Source of the DNA: Bacteroidales bacterium | GTDB taxonomy: Bacteria; Bacteroidota; Bacteroidia; Bacteroidales; UBA932 | Direction of reading: 5' to 3' | Length of the DNA stretch: 64,000 nt | Assembly (NCBI GenBank): GCA_017626555.1 | Contig: JAGAIM010000192.1 | Location: forward strand, 1-64,000 | Shown: positions 7,445 through 15,021 of the stretch, piece by piece | How positions within the stretch are numbered: the stretch's first letter is position 1 | How the letters are laid out: every line of letters begins with the position of its first letter | The notes under the pieces: model-generated | What the model was told of the DNA's origin: nothing | Seen by the model: the letters and a program-made list of their open reading frames with translations, nothing else | Databases searched by the model: none | Translations under genes and position numbers: made by a program

Positions 7445-8757
7445 TGATACTAAAAAGCTATATTTTCAGTTATGTTTCCGGTAACTATCAGCAATATACA
7501 TCTGATCATTCGGAAGCATTCATAAAGCAGTGCTGTATTGACTGCAAGGACACTCATCAGATTGCCATTCATCGCGATGGCAATCTGATGTATTATTCAT
7601 ATTTCTATAAGAAGAATGCGTCTTCTATTTACGGATTAAGTGTTGTTTGTGGTGAGGTATGTCTCAATCTCAAATGGCTGTACGAATACCTGCAGAAGAC
7701 GTTAGAAGCGTCAGCCAATAAAGGTGTATTGTTTAATTATGATAAGCAAGGACAGATTCGTAAGAATGTTGTCAGTTTTGCAACTGAAGCAGCTGAAATA
7801 GACAATATTTTCAGAGATATAAAGGATGATTTGGAAAGACGCCCGTTATTTTGGGAGCAACTTCCACCAGAAGATTTGTCAGTTCCTTTGACTAGCAAGA
7901 TTGCTCTTGCTTTCAATGATGATGATAACGCGAAGATAACAGAAGCATTGAGACATTATCACAATGTGGTTGTCACGATGGAAAATACTTTACCATCAAG
8001 TTTCTCTCAAACCGTACTTAGACTTAATTCTGAGAAAGAACAGTTGTTGGTTCAAAAGAATGGACTGGAGGTAGAAATAGAAGCGCTAAAACGCCAAAAG
8101 AAACAATATAAATGGGTGATTATATTGTCCTTGTTGGTTGCTATCGGATTGATTGCTATTGTTTCTTTTAATCAGAATGTAAACCAATTGCGAGGTGTTA
8201 TCAGGAGCAAAGATCTTTCTATAGATTCTTTAAATGTTGTGGTTGCCAATAAGAATCAAGCTATAACGACTCAAGAGGAGATAATTAATAGGAAAGATAG
8301 AGAACTTCGGACTATTAAAACAGAAAAAGAAGTCATTCAAACCGAATTGGCGGAGGCAAAGTCTGTTTTAGATAACGTGGCTCAACAGATACCTGTATAT
8401 ATATCTAGTATGGTACTAAAGACAGGTGATGGTGATTATGGGGATACTATATATAGTAAAAATACCACATATATATATCCTCGTATAGAAGTGTATAGTT
8501 TAGTTGAAGGTAATGTCGATTTTTACATTAAGTTCTTTACTCCCAATGGCCTTTCTACATCTTCTACACCTGGCACATCTCCGTCTGGATATTCATATAA
8601 AGATGAGGAAACATTATCAAAATATAAAAAACAAACTGTATATTTAAGCGGATGGGGAGGAAAGTCAAAAGGTCATTGGCGTAATGGATCTTACCGAATT
8701 GAAGTTTGGCATAAAGGTAAACTTCTTTATGAAAAGAGATTTACAATATATCAGTGA
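7444..8757 (+). CDS. Single-pass coiled-coil protein, cargo operon
   Basis: 437 residues from a GTG that shares its G with the TAG of the protease gene (TAGTG), indicating translational coupling. Order: an N-terminal globular domain (1 to about 150) whose secondary-structure pattern resembles that of the protein at 5274 (strand-rich start, SSIYGLSVVCGEVCLNLKWLYEYLQ against REGQYFAISILCKGVYIY), a short coiled coil (about 195-222), one TM helix (about 223-244, WVIILSLLVAIGLIAIVSF), a long periplasmic coiled coil (about 255-315) and a beta-rich C-terminal domain (about 318-437, with KQTVYLSGWGGKSKGHW and YRIEVWHKGKLLY). Not a recognised family. It may be a paralogue or partner of the BACON protein. 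Confidence 0.65.
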   Translation: MILKSYIFSYVSGNYQQYTSDHSEAFIKQCCIDCKDTHQIAIHRDGNLMYYSYFYKKNASSIYGLSVVCGEVCLNLKWLYEYLQKTLEASANKGVLFNYDKQGQIRKNVVSFATEAAEIDNIFRDIKDDLERRPLFWEQLPPEDLSVPLTSKIALAFNDDDNAKITEALRHYHNVVVTMENTLPSSFSQTVLRLNSEKEQLLVQKNGLEVEIEALKRQKKQYKWVIILSLLVAIGLIAIVSFNQNVNQLRGVIRSKDLSIDSLNVVVANKNQAITTQEEIINRKDRELRTIKTEKEVIQTELAEAKSVLDNVAQQIPVYISSMVLKTGDGDYGDTIYSKNTTYIYPRIEVYSLVEGNVDFYIKFFTPNGLSTSSTPGTSPSGYSYKDEETLSKYKKQTVYLSGWGGKSKGHWRNGSYRIEVWHKGKLLYEKRFTIYQ

Positions 8758-8771
8758 TAAAAATATTCATA

Positions 8772-9257
8772 ATGAATAAAGGAATAATGTACGCTATCTG
8801 TATACTGATTGTAATTGTCAATATATTGATGGTCGTCGGAGGTTTTGGTTGTTATGATCCAGTACTGGCAGTAGAGTCTGCTGTGGATAATGCTGAAAAT
8901 AAATCTCACTCCTTATGTGCTAAGTATGTGAGAGAGGCTCTGCAAGATGCTGGAATTCGTATCGTTGTTAAGCCATCTTGTGCATACCTTTACAAAGATT
9001 TTTTACCAATCTTGGGATATTCTGTCGTAGAGAGTCCATATAAGCCGGGAGATGTGGTTGTCTTCATGCCTACAGGAAACAGAAAGTATGGTCATATTGC
9101 TATCTATACCGGTGAAGGATGGGTCTCTGATTTTAAGCAGAAGTCATTCTATGTCCATAGTGATTATTTGAAATCAAAAGATTACGTCGTGTTTCGTAAA
9201 GAAAAGGGAATATTTTACAATAATTTATACAAACAAATTCCTTTTGCTTTCAAATAA
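8772..9257 (+). CDS. CHAP/NlpC-P60-like peptidoglycan amidase, membrane anchored
   Basis: 161 residues from ATG 8772; an in-frame GTG at 8754 overlapping the previous stop is possible. An N-terminal hydrophobic helix (about 5-25, YAICILIVIVNILMVV) is a signal anchor or uncleaved signal. The catalytic pattern of papain-like cell-wall hydrolases is visible: HSLCAKYVREAL with C49, GDVVVFMP, then YGHIAIYTG with H108 and a following acidic residue (WVSDF). Such enzymes cut peptide bonds in peptidoglycan, and related folds serve as secreted toxins or lysins. In this operon it would act in the periplasm, possibly as wall-remodelling enzyme or effector. No dedicated immunity gene is recognised nearby, unless a neighbour plays that part. 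Confidence 0.7.
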   Translation: MNKGIMYAICILIVIVNILMVVGGFGCYDPVLAVESAVDNAENKSHSLCAKYVREALQDAGIRIVVKPSCAYLYKDFLPILGYSVVESPYKPGDVVVFMPTGNRKYGHIAIYTGEGWVSDFKQKSFYVHSDYLKSKDYVVFRKEKGIFYNNLYKQIPFAFK

Positions 9258-9284
9258 TGTGCAATTAGCCAATGATTATTTACA

Positions 9285-9641
9285 ATGAGAGAATATTGGA
9301 CAATATTGTTTCTACTTCTATTCAGTGTGTATTCTGCTTCAGCACAGGATGACTATTACCGGAAAAGGGCAGAAAGTTACACAAGGGAAGCAGAATACTA
9401 TCAGAAAAAGGCAGATGGATACCGTCGCGAGGCGGAATATTATCTGAAGAAGGCAGAAGGCTATCAGAGAGAAGCCGCTTATTATACAAAGAAGGGTAAG
9501 ATTGATAGTGCAAAGACATATACCAGATATGCAGATTCTGCAATGGATAAATACAAGACTCAGATGAGATATGCAGCTCAGGCAGATGAAAAGGCAGCGC
9601 AGTATCTTAAATGGGCTGCTGATGCGTTAAGTAAATATTGA
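9285..9641 (+). CDS. Secreted helical-repeat protein, last gene of cargo operon
   Basis: 118 residues. A signal peptide (LFLLLFSVYSASAQDD) is followed by three near-identical 14-residue repeats of the form EYYQKKADGYRREA (about residues 23-64), then less regular Ala/Tyr/Lys-rich helix to the end. The repeat has Tyr-Tyr pairs and alternating Lys/Glu, compatible with a long amphipathic helix or helical bundle in the periplasm. Not recognised. It closes the operon 27 bp after the amidase gene. A structural spacer or wall-binding role is guesswork. Confidence 0.6.
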   Translation: MREYWTILFLLLFSVYSASAQDDYYRKRAESYTREAEYYQKKADGYRREAEYYLKKAEGYQREAAYYTKKGKIDSAKTYTRYADSAMDKYKTQMRYAAQADEKAAQYLKWAADALSKY

Positions 9642-9816
9642 AGGAAAGCATAATATGATTGTCTAATAAAAATCTAAAACTGTGTAAAGATCTGTTTGCA
9701 CAGGCAAATAAGATCTAAGGACGATTCATAACATTTAATGTAAATTCAAGAATGCTATAGGAGTGGCAAAAGATTAATGGCAGCATTATGCTACTGCAAT
9801 GAATCTTACCAGACAG

Positions 9817-9838
9817 ATGTTGTCCAAATGTTGTCCAA
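9817..9838. repeat. Exact 11-bp tandem repeat near the tRNA-side element end
   Basis: ATGTTGTCCAA occurs twice with no spacer (9817-9827 and 9828-9838), about one helical turn apart. It sits between the last cargo gene and tRNA-Arg, where an integrase arm or core site would be expected. That role is inferred. Confidence 0.5.
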
Positions 9839-9850
9839 GTTGTAAAAAAT

Positions 9851-9876
9851 AAGCCTCTCAGATATCTGAGAGGCTT
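9851..9876 (-). terminator. Palindromic terminator of tRNA-Arg
   Basis: AAGCCTCTCAGAT and its perfect complement ATCTGAGAGGCTT form a 26-bp palindrome. On the minus strand it is followed by TTATTTTTT, so it is an intrinsic terminator for the tRNA gene. Confidence 0.8.
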
Positions 9877-9883
9877 ATTCGTG

Positions 9884-9957
9884 TGATTCGGTTGGGATTC
9901 GAACCCAAGACCCACAGCTTAGAAGGCTGTTGCTCTATCCAACTGAGCTACCGAACC
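9884..9957 (-). tRNA. tRNA-Arg (anticodon TCT)
   Basis: On the minus strand the cloverleaf starts GGTTCGG (9957-9951) and ends CCGAATC plus discriminator A (9891-9884). The D-arm is AGCTCAGTTGGATAGAGC, the anticodon arm is ACAGC-CTTCTAA-GCTGT with anticodon TCT (reads AGA), and the T-arm carries GGTTCGAATCC. CCA is not encoded. The 3' end faces the mobile element to the left, as expected when an integrase uses the tRNA 3' end as attachment site. The matching repeat at the far end of the element is outside the window. Confidence 0.95.
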
Positions 9958-10006
9958 GATCCGTGTTTTCTTTCGTGGTCAGATGGGCTGACGCGGAAAG
10001 TGGCTG

Positions 10007-10038
10007 CAAATATAAGTCAATTTCTTGGAATTGGCAAA
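10007..10038 (-). promoter_or_regulatory. Bacteroidota-type promoter of tRNA-Arg
   Basis: On the minus strand TTTG (10038-10035) and TATATTTG (10014-10007) are 20 bp apart, matching the -33 TTTG / -7 TAnnTTTG consensus of Bacteroidota. It lies about 50 bp before the tRNA. Confidence 0.8.
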
Positions 10039-10231
10039 TAAAAATTATTTTTCTCCTTTTCTGGCGGCTTGGGCTGGTGCGTCCGTAGAAGCAGTAATAT
10101 CACGGACGGTGTACTTCGGTAATGCTGACTTGTCCGTAAATTTAGGGCTTTTATGGAGGAGTTACGAGTTTTCGCCAGCACAAGGTGCTCTTATAGTTCA
10201 TCCGAAAGAAAGGGAGCCTTCCTTTTGATAG

Positions 10232-10630
10232 TTATTCCGGGTAGTCCGAGAGGCGGAGCATTTTCGTTGAGGATGAGTCGGGGGATCCTTCGAAGTGCCA
10301 GGATATCAGCATCTGGTCGTCATCGGTACGGTGGGCTTCTTCGATCAGAACAGTGCCTTGGTCGAGGATAAGGTGGAGGCCGGTGAAGTAGGCTGTGGAG
10401 CCGTCGGGGGAGTAGGTGCCGAATGAGCCGGCGGCGTTGTGGGCTTGGGCGGATATTGCTCCGCCGCATAGGAATTCTATTGTGAGGCCATCGAATGGGG
10501 ATTCGGAGGAGATCCAGAGTGTGCGGTAGAAGTTGTCTCCTGCCGGGCGGTCATAGATGCAGGAAGTGCAGAGGAATGCTGCAGCCATAAGGGAAAGGAT
10601 GGCGGTGCAGCTGCAGTTGAATCGTTTCAT
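10232..10630 (-). CDS. Small hypothetical lipoprotein
   Basis: 132 residues. The N-terminus is a clear lipoprotein signal: MKRFNCSCTAILSLMAAAF then LCTSC with Cys about 23. The rest is a small, probably beta-rich domain (YRTLWISSESPFDGLTIEFL, GSFGTYSPDGSTAYFTGLHLIL, LISWHF), with no motif I can name. It is 44 bp downstream of the DUF368 gene on the same strand. The 274 bp between this gene's 3' end and the tRNA hold only the tRNA promoter and no supported gene. Confidence 0.6.
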   Translation of the reverse strand: MKRFNCSCTAILSLMAAAFLCTSCIYDRPAGDNFYRTLWISSESPFDGLTIEFLCGGAISAQAHNAAGSFGTYSPDGSTAYFTGLHLILDQGTVLIEEAHRTDDDQMLISWHFEGSPDSSSTKMLRLSDYPE

Positions 10631-10673
10631 AAAGCAGTCTGTTTGAGTTCGTTTACAGACTGCTTTTCAATGA

Positions 10674-11654
10674 TTATGCCGATTTTTTGTTTGCGATCTT
10701 CTTTCCGGCGAGTTCGATGCCCGTTACCAGGAAGAATCCTATCAGGGCAAATGCGAAGGCACTGGTGGTATGCGGATTTATATGTTCTGCATATTGTGCT
10801 ACGATTTCTGCCGGAAGAGTCCCGCCAAGGCTTTCCGAGAGCGATGCGACGTTTGGAAACTGGGATGTGACGATGGCTTCCATATTGTTCCAAGGCCACA
10901 CTTTCACCAGTGATCCGATGATGAAGCCGGCAAGGACGATCATTGTCTCTTTCTGCCAGCGTGCAAGCAGCCAGTGCAGGAATTTCGAGAATCCCAGTAT
11001 GCCCACGATGGCTCCGATGCCGAAGATGCAGAGAATCAGAAAGTTCTGAGCGAAATTAACGCCTGAAACCAGGTCGGAGATGCATCCCATAATATATTGG
11101 TATTTCCCCAGAATCAGAAGGATGAAACTGCCTGAGATGCCAGGGAGGATCATAGCGCAGATGGCGAGGGCTCCGCTGAGGAATATGAACCAGAGGCCGT
11201 CAGGGGTCTGAGTCGGCGACAATGTGCAGATTACGATTCCGAGAATGATGCCCAGCACCAGAAGCAGGACTTCGCGCAGTGCCCAGCCGGATATGCCGCG
11301 GAGAATGAATATCGAAGATGCTACGATGAGTCCGAAGAAGAACGCCCAGGTCTGGATCGGGAAGTCGCTCAGCAGCATCTGCATCAGGCCTGCGAGGGAA
11401 ACGACGCTGATGCCGATTCCGATGACCAGTGAGAGCAGGAACGAACCGTTTATATGTTTCCAGAAGGCTTTGAACTGCCCTTTGAGCAGCATCCTTATCG
11501 CTTCACTGTTTATTGATGCCAGTGAACCTACAAATTCGTCATAAATGCCCATAATGAAGGCGATTGTGCCTCCGGATACTCCTGGAATGACGTCAGCCGC
11601 ACCCATACAGGCTCCTTTGATGGTGACTGTTATATTTTTGAGAAATCCTTTCAT
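10674..11654 (-). CDS. DUF368 (PopT-like) polyprenyl-phosphate transporter
   Basis: 326 residues, polytopic membrane protein with about ten hydrophobic helices. The two family hallmarks are present: GAADVIPGVSGGTIAF near residue 18 and the internally repeated MILPGISGSFILL near residue 165. DUF368 proteins have been linked to recycling undecaprenyl phosphate across the inner membrane for wall and O-antigen synthesis. Length fits the family. The gene is followed by the small lipoprotein gene at 10630 on the same strand. Its promoter region coincides with the 145-bp tandem repeats that begin 2 bp before its start codon, which could affect its expression. Confidence 0.88.
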   Translation of the reverse strand: MKGFLKNITVTIKGACMGAADVIPGVSGGTIAFIMGIYDEFVGSLASINSEAIRMLLKGQFKAFWKHINGSFLLSLVIGIGISVVSLAGLMQMLLSDFPIQTWAFFFGLIVASSIFILRGISGWALREVLLLVLGIILGIVICTLSPTQTPDGLWFIFLSGALAICAMILPGISGSFILLILGKYQYIMGCISDLVSGVNFAQNFLILCIFGIGAIVGILGFSKFLHWLLARWQKETMIVLAGFIIGSLVKVWPWNNMEAIVTSQFPNVASLSESLGGTLPAEIVAQYAEHINPHTTSAFAFALIGFFLVTGIELAGKKIANKKSA

Positions 11655-11655
11655 A

Positions 11656-11990
11656 TTTTCTAACCTTATACCTTAAATTCTACGTTACTCAACTTATCCC
11701 AACTTTCGAGGGCGATGCCTGAATATGAAAATATTTCAACGTTACCCTCCTCCTAAATCCTCCTCCTCGGGAGAAGGACTTGCTATCGCTTCGCTCCAAG
11801 TTTTCTAACCTTATACCTTAAATTCTACGTTACTCAACTTATCCCAACTTTCGAGGGCGATGCCTGAATATGAAAATATCTCAACGTTACCCTCCTCCTA
11901 AATCCTCCTCCTCGGGAGGAGGACTTACTATCGCTTCGCTCCAAGTTTTCTAACCTTATACCTTAAATTCTACGTTACTCAACTTATCCC
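11656..11990. repeat. 145-bp tandem repeat, 2.3 copies
   Basis: The unit beginning TTTTCTAACCTTATACC starts at 11656, 11801 and 11946 (period exactly 145 bp), the third copy stopping after 45 bp. Copies 1 and 2 differ at only a few bases. Each full unit contains a TCCTCCTC/GAGGAGGA-type hairpin, perfect in copy 2, and TATCGCTTCGCTCCAAG. No gene is seen in the gap from 11655 to 11996. Confidence 0.9.
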
Positions 11991-11996
11991 TTCACC

Positions 11997-12536
11997 CTAT
12001 CTTATCTTTGTCAGAAATTCTTTTGTTGCAGCAAAAATATGTCTTGCGTCTGAATGCAGGTCTTCTGTCGGGGTGCCGGATATTATCATATCGTAAGCGT
12101 GTCCTTTGAATGCCCGCCTGCCGATCTTGAATCTGGCCTTTGCGCATTTACTCACGAATTCGATCGGAAAGTCACCGTTGTCAACCATAGAGATGAAGAG
12201 GTCGCTCGGTTCATAAAGCAAATTACCTATCTTGCTGATGCTAGGCATACCGATCCAGTCGAGTTCCTTTCTTATTATGGTCGTCTGTATGCTGGTCAGC
12301 AGGAGTTCGTCTTTCCCGATCTTCCTGAAGTCGAAGAAATAGATATTCACTTTCAGCCCGACCTGTCTGCCCCAGGAAAGGATGTCGTCCTTAAGTTTGT
12401 CGAAATCAGGCTCTTCTACGTCAATTACCACATTGACAGAGGAAATCGCCGACAGCGGCAGCAGGCTGGTCTGCACATTGCTTGCAAATCTGGCCAGTCT
12501 TTTTTTACGGAATATTTTCAGAATGCTTTCGAACAT
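11997..12536 (-). CDS. Conserved Bacteroidota protein, possibly DUF6913 family
   Basis: 179 residues with a basic N-terminal helix (FESILKIFRKKRLARF), then alternating strands and helices (NVVIDVEEPDFDKLKDDIL, LKVNIYFFDF, DLFISMVDNGDFPIEFV). No TM helix, signal or catalytic motif is evident. The pattern reminds me of the DUF6913 group of small Bacteroidota proteins, but this is from memory of similar sequences. It is 6 bp downstream of the PfkB kinase gene and is likely cotranscribed with it from the promoter at 13569. Confidence 0.6.
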   Translation of the reverse strand: MFESILKIFRKKRLARFASNVQTSLLPLSAISSVNVVIDVEEPDFDKLKDDILSWGRQVGLKVNIYFFDFRKIGKDELLLTSIQTTIIRKELDWIGMPSISKIGNLLYEPSDLFISMVDNGDFPIEFVSKCAKARFKIGRRAFKGHAYDMIISGTPTEDLHSDARHIFAATKEFLTKIR

Positions 12537-12542
12537 ATTGCT

Positions 12543-13541
12543 TTATTCTGGGGTGTTGGCTGCGATGAGTTCGCGTATCTCCTTTTTAGCCGCCTTCCAG
12601 CGTGGAATGTCAATCTTCGTACCTACGATCTCCACCACTTTTGCAGCGATTATCGATCCGATTTCTCCGCACACCTTCAAAGGCATACCGAGAGAATGTG
12701 CATATAGGAATCCGGCTGCGTATGTGTCTCCGGCACCGGTTGCATCGACCGGTGTCGCTGGCCAGGCTTCTATGAAATGATATTCATCTCCGCTCTTGAC
12801 CATAGAACCGTCCTTGCCTACCTTCACCACGGCGATCTTGCACACTTTTGCAATCTCGTCCAGAGCCTCGCGTGGTTCCATTTTGGTGAATGCCTTGGCT
12901 TCAGTTTCATTCGCAAACACGATGTCCACGTATTTTTCAACGAGATCGTGCAGGAAGGCATTGTTGGATTCCACAACGTTGTAGGAAGCCATATCGAGCG
13001 ATATTATGCACCCTGCATCCTTTGCGAGTTCCACGGCACGTCGGATAGTAGCCTGATTCTGAACAAGATATCCCTCGATGTGGAAATAGTCGTATCCTTC
13101 GAAATACTCGAGTTTCAGGTCTTCCGGTACGAGTTCGAGTGCTGCACCGAGATACACAGCGAAAGTCCTTTCGGCATTAGGAGCGGTGATGAACACCATA
13201 GCCCTTCCGGATGAATGTACTCCCTTGAGAAGCATCGACTTTATGCCGTACTGCTCCTGGTCGCTCTTGAACAGGTGTCCCAGGTCGTCATCGCCCACTT
13301 TGCCGATGAAGCCTGAATCCATCCCGAATATTGCAGTGCCTGTGATGGTGTTGGCAGCCGAGCCTCCTGCCACGAGTTGTACGCCCATCGGCTTGAGAGT
13401 CTGCCATATCTTATCACCGGTTTCCATATCCACGTGCTGCATACTGCCTCTTGGGAGATGGAACTCCTTGAGAAACTTATCGTCAGGCAGAACAGCCAGA
13501 ATGTCTGTCAGTGCGTTGCCTATTCCTAATATTGATGCCAT
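12543..13541 (-). CDS. PfkB-family kinase, adenosine kinase-like
   Basis: 332 residues, full length for the PfkB (ribokinase) family. Visible are the N-terminal GIGNALTDILA, the substrate-site GGSAANT near residue 59, and the C-terminal signature DATGAGDTYAAGFL with the catalytic Asp about 272. The family phosphorylates sugars or nucleosides with ATP. Within it, this sequence resembles the adenosine kinase-like branch, so purine nucleoside salvage is the likely role. It shares a divergent promoter region with the plus-strand gene at 13626. Confidence 0.82.
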   Translation of the reverse strand: MASILGIGNALTDILAVLPDDKFLKEFHLPRGSMQHVDMETGDKIWQTLKPMGVQLVAGGSAANTITGTAIFGMDSGFIGKVGDDDLGHLFKSDQEQYGIKSMLLKGVHSSGRAMVFITAPNAERTFAVYLGAALELVPEDLKLEYFEGYDYFHIEGYLVQNQATIRRAVELAKDAGCIISLDMASYNVVESNNAFLHDLVEKYVDIVFANETEAKAFTKMEPREALDEIAKVCKIAVVKVGKDGSMVKSGDEYHFIEAWPATPVDATGAGDTYAAGFLYAHSLGMPLKVCGEIGSIIAAKVVEIVGTKIDIPRWKAAKKEIRELIAANTPE

Positions 13542-13568
13542 AAATGCTCATTTTAGTTGTAAACCGGA

Positions 13569-13597
13569 CAAAGTTAGCAAATAATTGGATAACTTTG
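13569..13597. promoter_or_regulatory. Divergent -7 boxes with dyad symmetry
   Basis: CAAAGTTA (13569-13576), which is TAACTTTG on the minus strand, and TAACTTTG (13590-13597) on the plus strand are exact mirror copies of the TAnnTTTG box, 13 bp apart. They would drive the kinase (minus) and the membrane protein at 13626 (plus) respectively. Confidence 0.7.
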
Positions 13598-13625
13598 CCG
13601 CCAATCTTCCATACCCATTGAATAT

Positions 13626-14636
13626 ATGAAGGAAAAGTTATCGAAAATATTGAAATACGCTCTTTCGGCCGCCTTGGCAGCAGTTCTCCTTTATTTCTCG
13701 TTCAGAGAGGTGGAATGGGCTGATTTTGTCGAAGGGCTCAGAGACTGCCGATGGGGTTATATAATCCTGTCGATGGCTGCAGGAGCCTTTGCATTCTGGC
13801 TCAGAGGACTTCGCTGGCGCAGACTGCTTCTTCCTATTGATGACAGCATCAGCCGCGTCACGTCCTTCAATGGCGTAAACATCGGTAATATATCCAATTT
13901 TGTGTTTCCTCGTATAGGGGAATTCGTACGTTGCGGAGTCATCACGCGAAGGTCGCAGCCTGCTGACCCGGCAAATCCGGAGCGCAAGAAGGCTTCATAC
14001 GACAAGGTCTTGGGTACGGTAGTGCTTGAACGCAGTTGGGAACTCCTTGTTATGCTCCTCCTTCTGGCTGTTGTCATTGTGGGGGGATTTAACCGTTTCG
14101 GAAGTTTCTTCATTGAGCAGATATGGAATCCGATGGCCGCAAGACTGGATTTCAGCCTATGGTGGATTGTGGCCGCTCTTGCAGTATCCGGCATCGCCGC
14201 TCTCTATGCGTTATGGCATTTCCGTGATACAAATGTCTTCTGCAGGAAGGTCTGGGGCGTATTCCAAGGCATATTGCAGGGTTTCGCAAGTTGCCTGAAG
14301 ATGGAGAAGAAATGGCTGTTCTTTGCATATACTGCCCTGGTATGGCTGACCTATTGGCTTATGGCGGCCAGCACAATGTGGGCTGCTCCTTTTCTGGAAG
14401 GACTTAACTTGATTGACGCTCTCTTCCTTTCACTCGTAGGCGGACTCGGCTTTGCTGTGCCGGTTCCAGGAGGTATCGGGGCGTTCCATTTCATAATCAG
14501 CCTGGCACTCTCCGGTATCTATGGCATTCCTATGGAAATGGGAATCATCTATGCGACTATCTCCCACACATCGCAGGCCATCACCCAGATTCTTTTCGGA
14601 GCAGGTTCATACGCATACGAGGCTCTCAAGAAATAA
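13626..14636 (+). CDS. LPG synthase TM-domain family membrane protein (YbhN-like)
   Basis: 336 residues with about eight hydrophobic helices. Family features are LRGLRWRRLL near residue 60, NVIGN-like SFNGVNIGNISNFVFPRIGE near 80-100 with the conserved RxGE, a V-LERSWELLVML block, and the C-terminal GGLGFAVPVPGGIGAFH segment. This is the membrane part shared with lysyl-phosphatidylglycerol synthases; free-standing forms are proposed lipid flippases or transporters. No lysyl transferase domain is present. It has its own -7 box at 13590. Confidence 0.82.
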   Translation: MKEKLSKILKYALSAALAAVLLYFSFREVEWADFVEGLRDCRWGYIILSMAAGAFAFWLRGLRWRRLLLPIDDSISRVTSFNGVNIGNISNFVFPRIGEFVRCGVITRRSQPADPANPERKKASYDKVLGTVVLERSWELLVMLLLLAVVIVGGFNRFGSFFIEQIWNPMAARLDFSLWWIVAALAVSGIAALYALWHFRDTNVFCRKVWGVFQGILQGFASCLKMEKKWLFFAYTALVWLTYWLMAASTMWAAPFLEGLNLIDALFLSLVGGLGFAVPVPGGIGAFHFIISLALSGIYGIPMEMGIIYATISHTSQAITQILFGAGSYAYEALKK

Positions 14637-14679
14637 ATGATGGCATCTGTTTTGAATCTTCTGTCTGCAAAAAGTGCTT

Positions 14680-14931
14680 ATGAAAATTAATCATCTCAAG
14701 GAAGCCAACCGCTTCGAGGCTTACATTGATGGACACACCGCATTTGTCGAATATGTTGTCCGTGAAGGGGCTCTTGTTGTGATCCATACCTTCGTTCCAG
14801 CACCGCTCAAGGGGCGTGGGATCGCAAGCGAACTGGTGAAGGAAGCATACAGTTATGCCGACCGTGAGGGCCTTGGCTGCAAGGCTACTTGTTCGTATGC
14901 CCTGGCTTGGCTCGAAAAACACGGTTATTGA
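14680..14931 (+). CDS. Small GNAT-family acetyltransferase (YjdJ-like)
   Basis: 83 residues from ATG 14680; a GTG two codons earlier is possible. The sequence has the mini-GNAT pattern: AYIDGHTAFVEYVVREGALVV strands, the acyl-CoA binding loop PLKGRGIASELVKEAYSYA (R/Q-x-x-G-x-A/G) and a C-terminal CSYALAWLEKHGY as in the YjdJ type. These small proteins are single-domain N-acetyltransferases of unknown substrate. It starts 43 bp after the membrane protein gene on the same strand. Confidence 0.82.
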   Translation: MKINHLKEANRFEAYIDGHTAFVEYVVREGALVVIHTFVPAPLKGRGIASELVKEAYSYADREGLGCKATCSYALAWLEKHGY

Positions 14932-15021
14932 CAATTTTCCAAAAGAAAACTCAACTTTGGCACGCGCTTTGCAAAATCCTAAGTCAAGGTTAGTTTAGTT
15001 GTTAATAATAGGGTTATGGTT

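Noticed and set aside
10025..10228. Possible small gene to the right of the tRNA
   Set aside because: 67 codons with no start context and no recognisable protein features. It overlaps the tRNA promoter and is probably random.
11656..11990. CRISPR array
   Set aside because: The repeat unit is 145 bp with no spacers and no cas genes are present; this is a simple tandem duplication.
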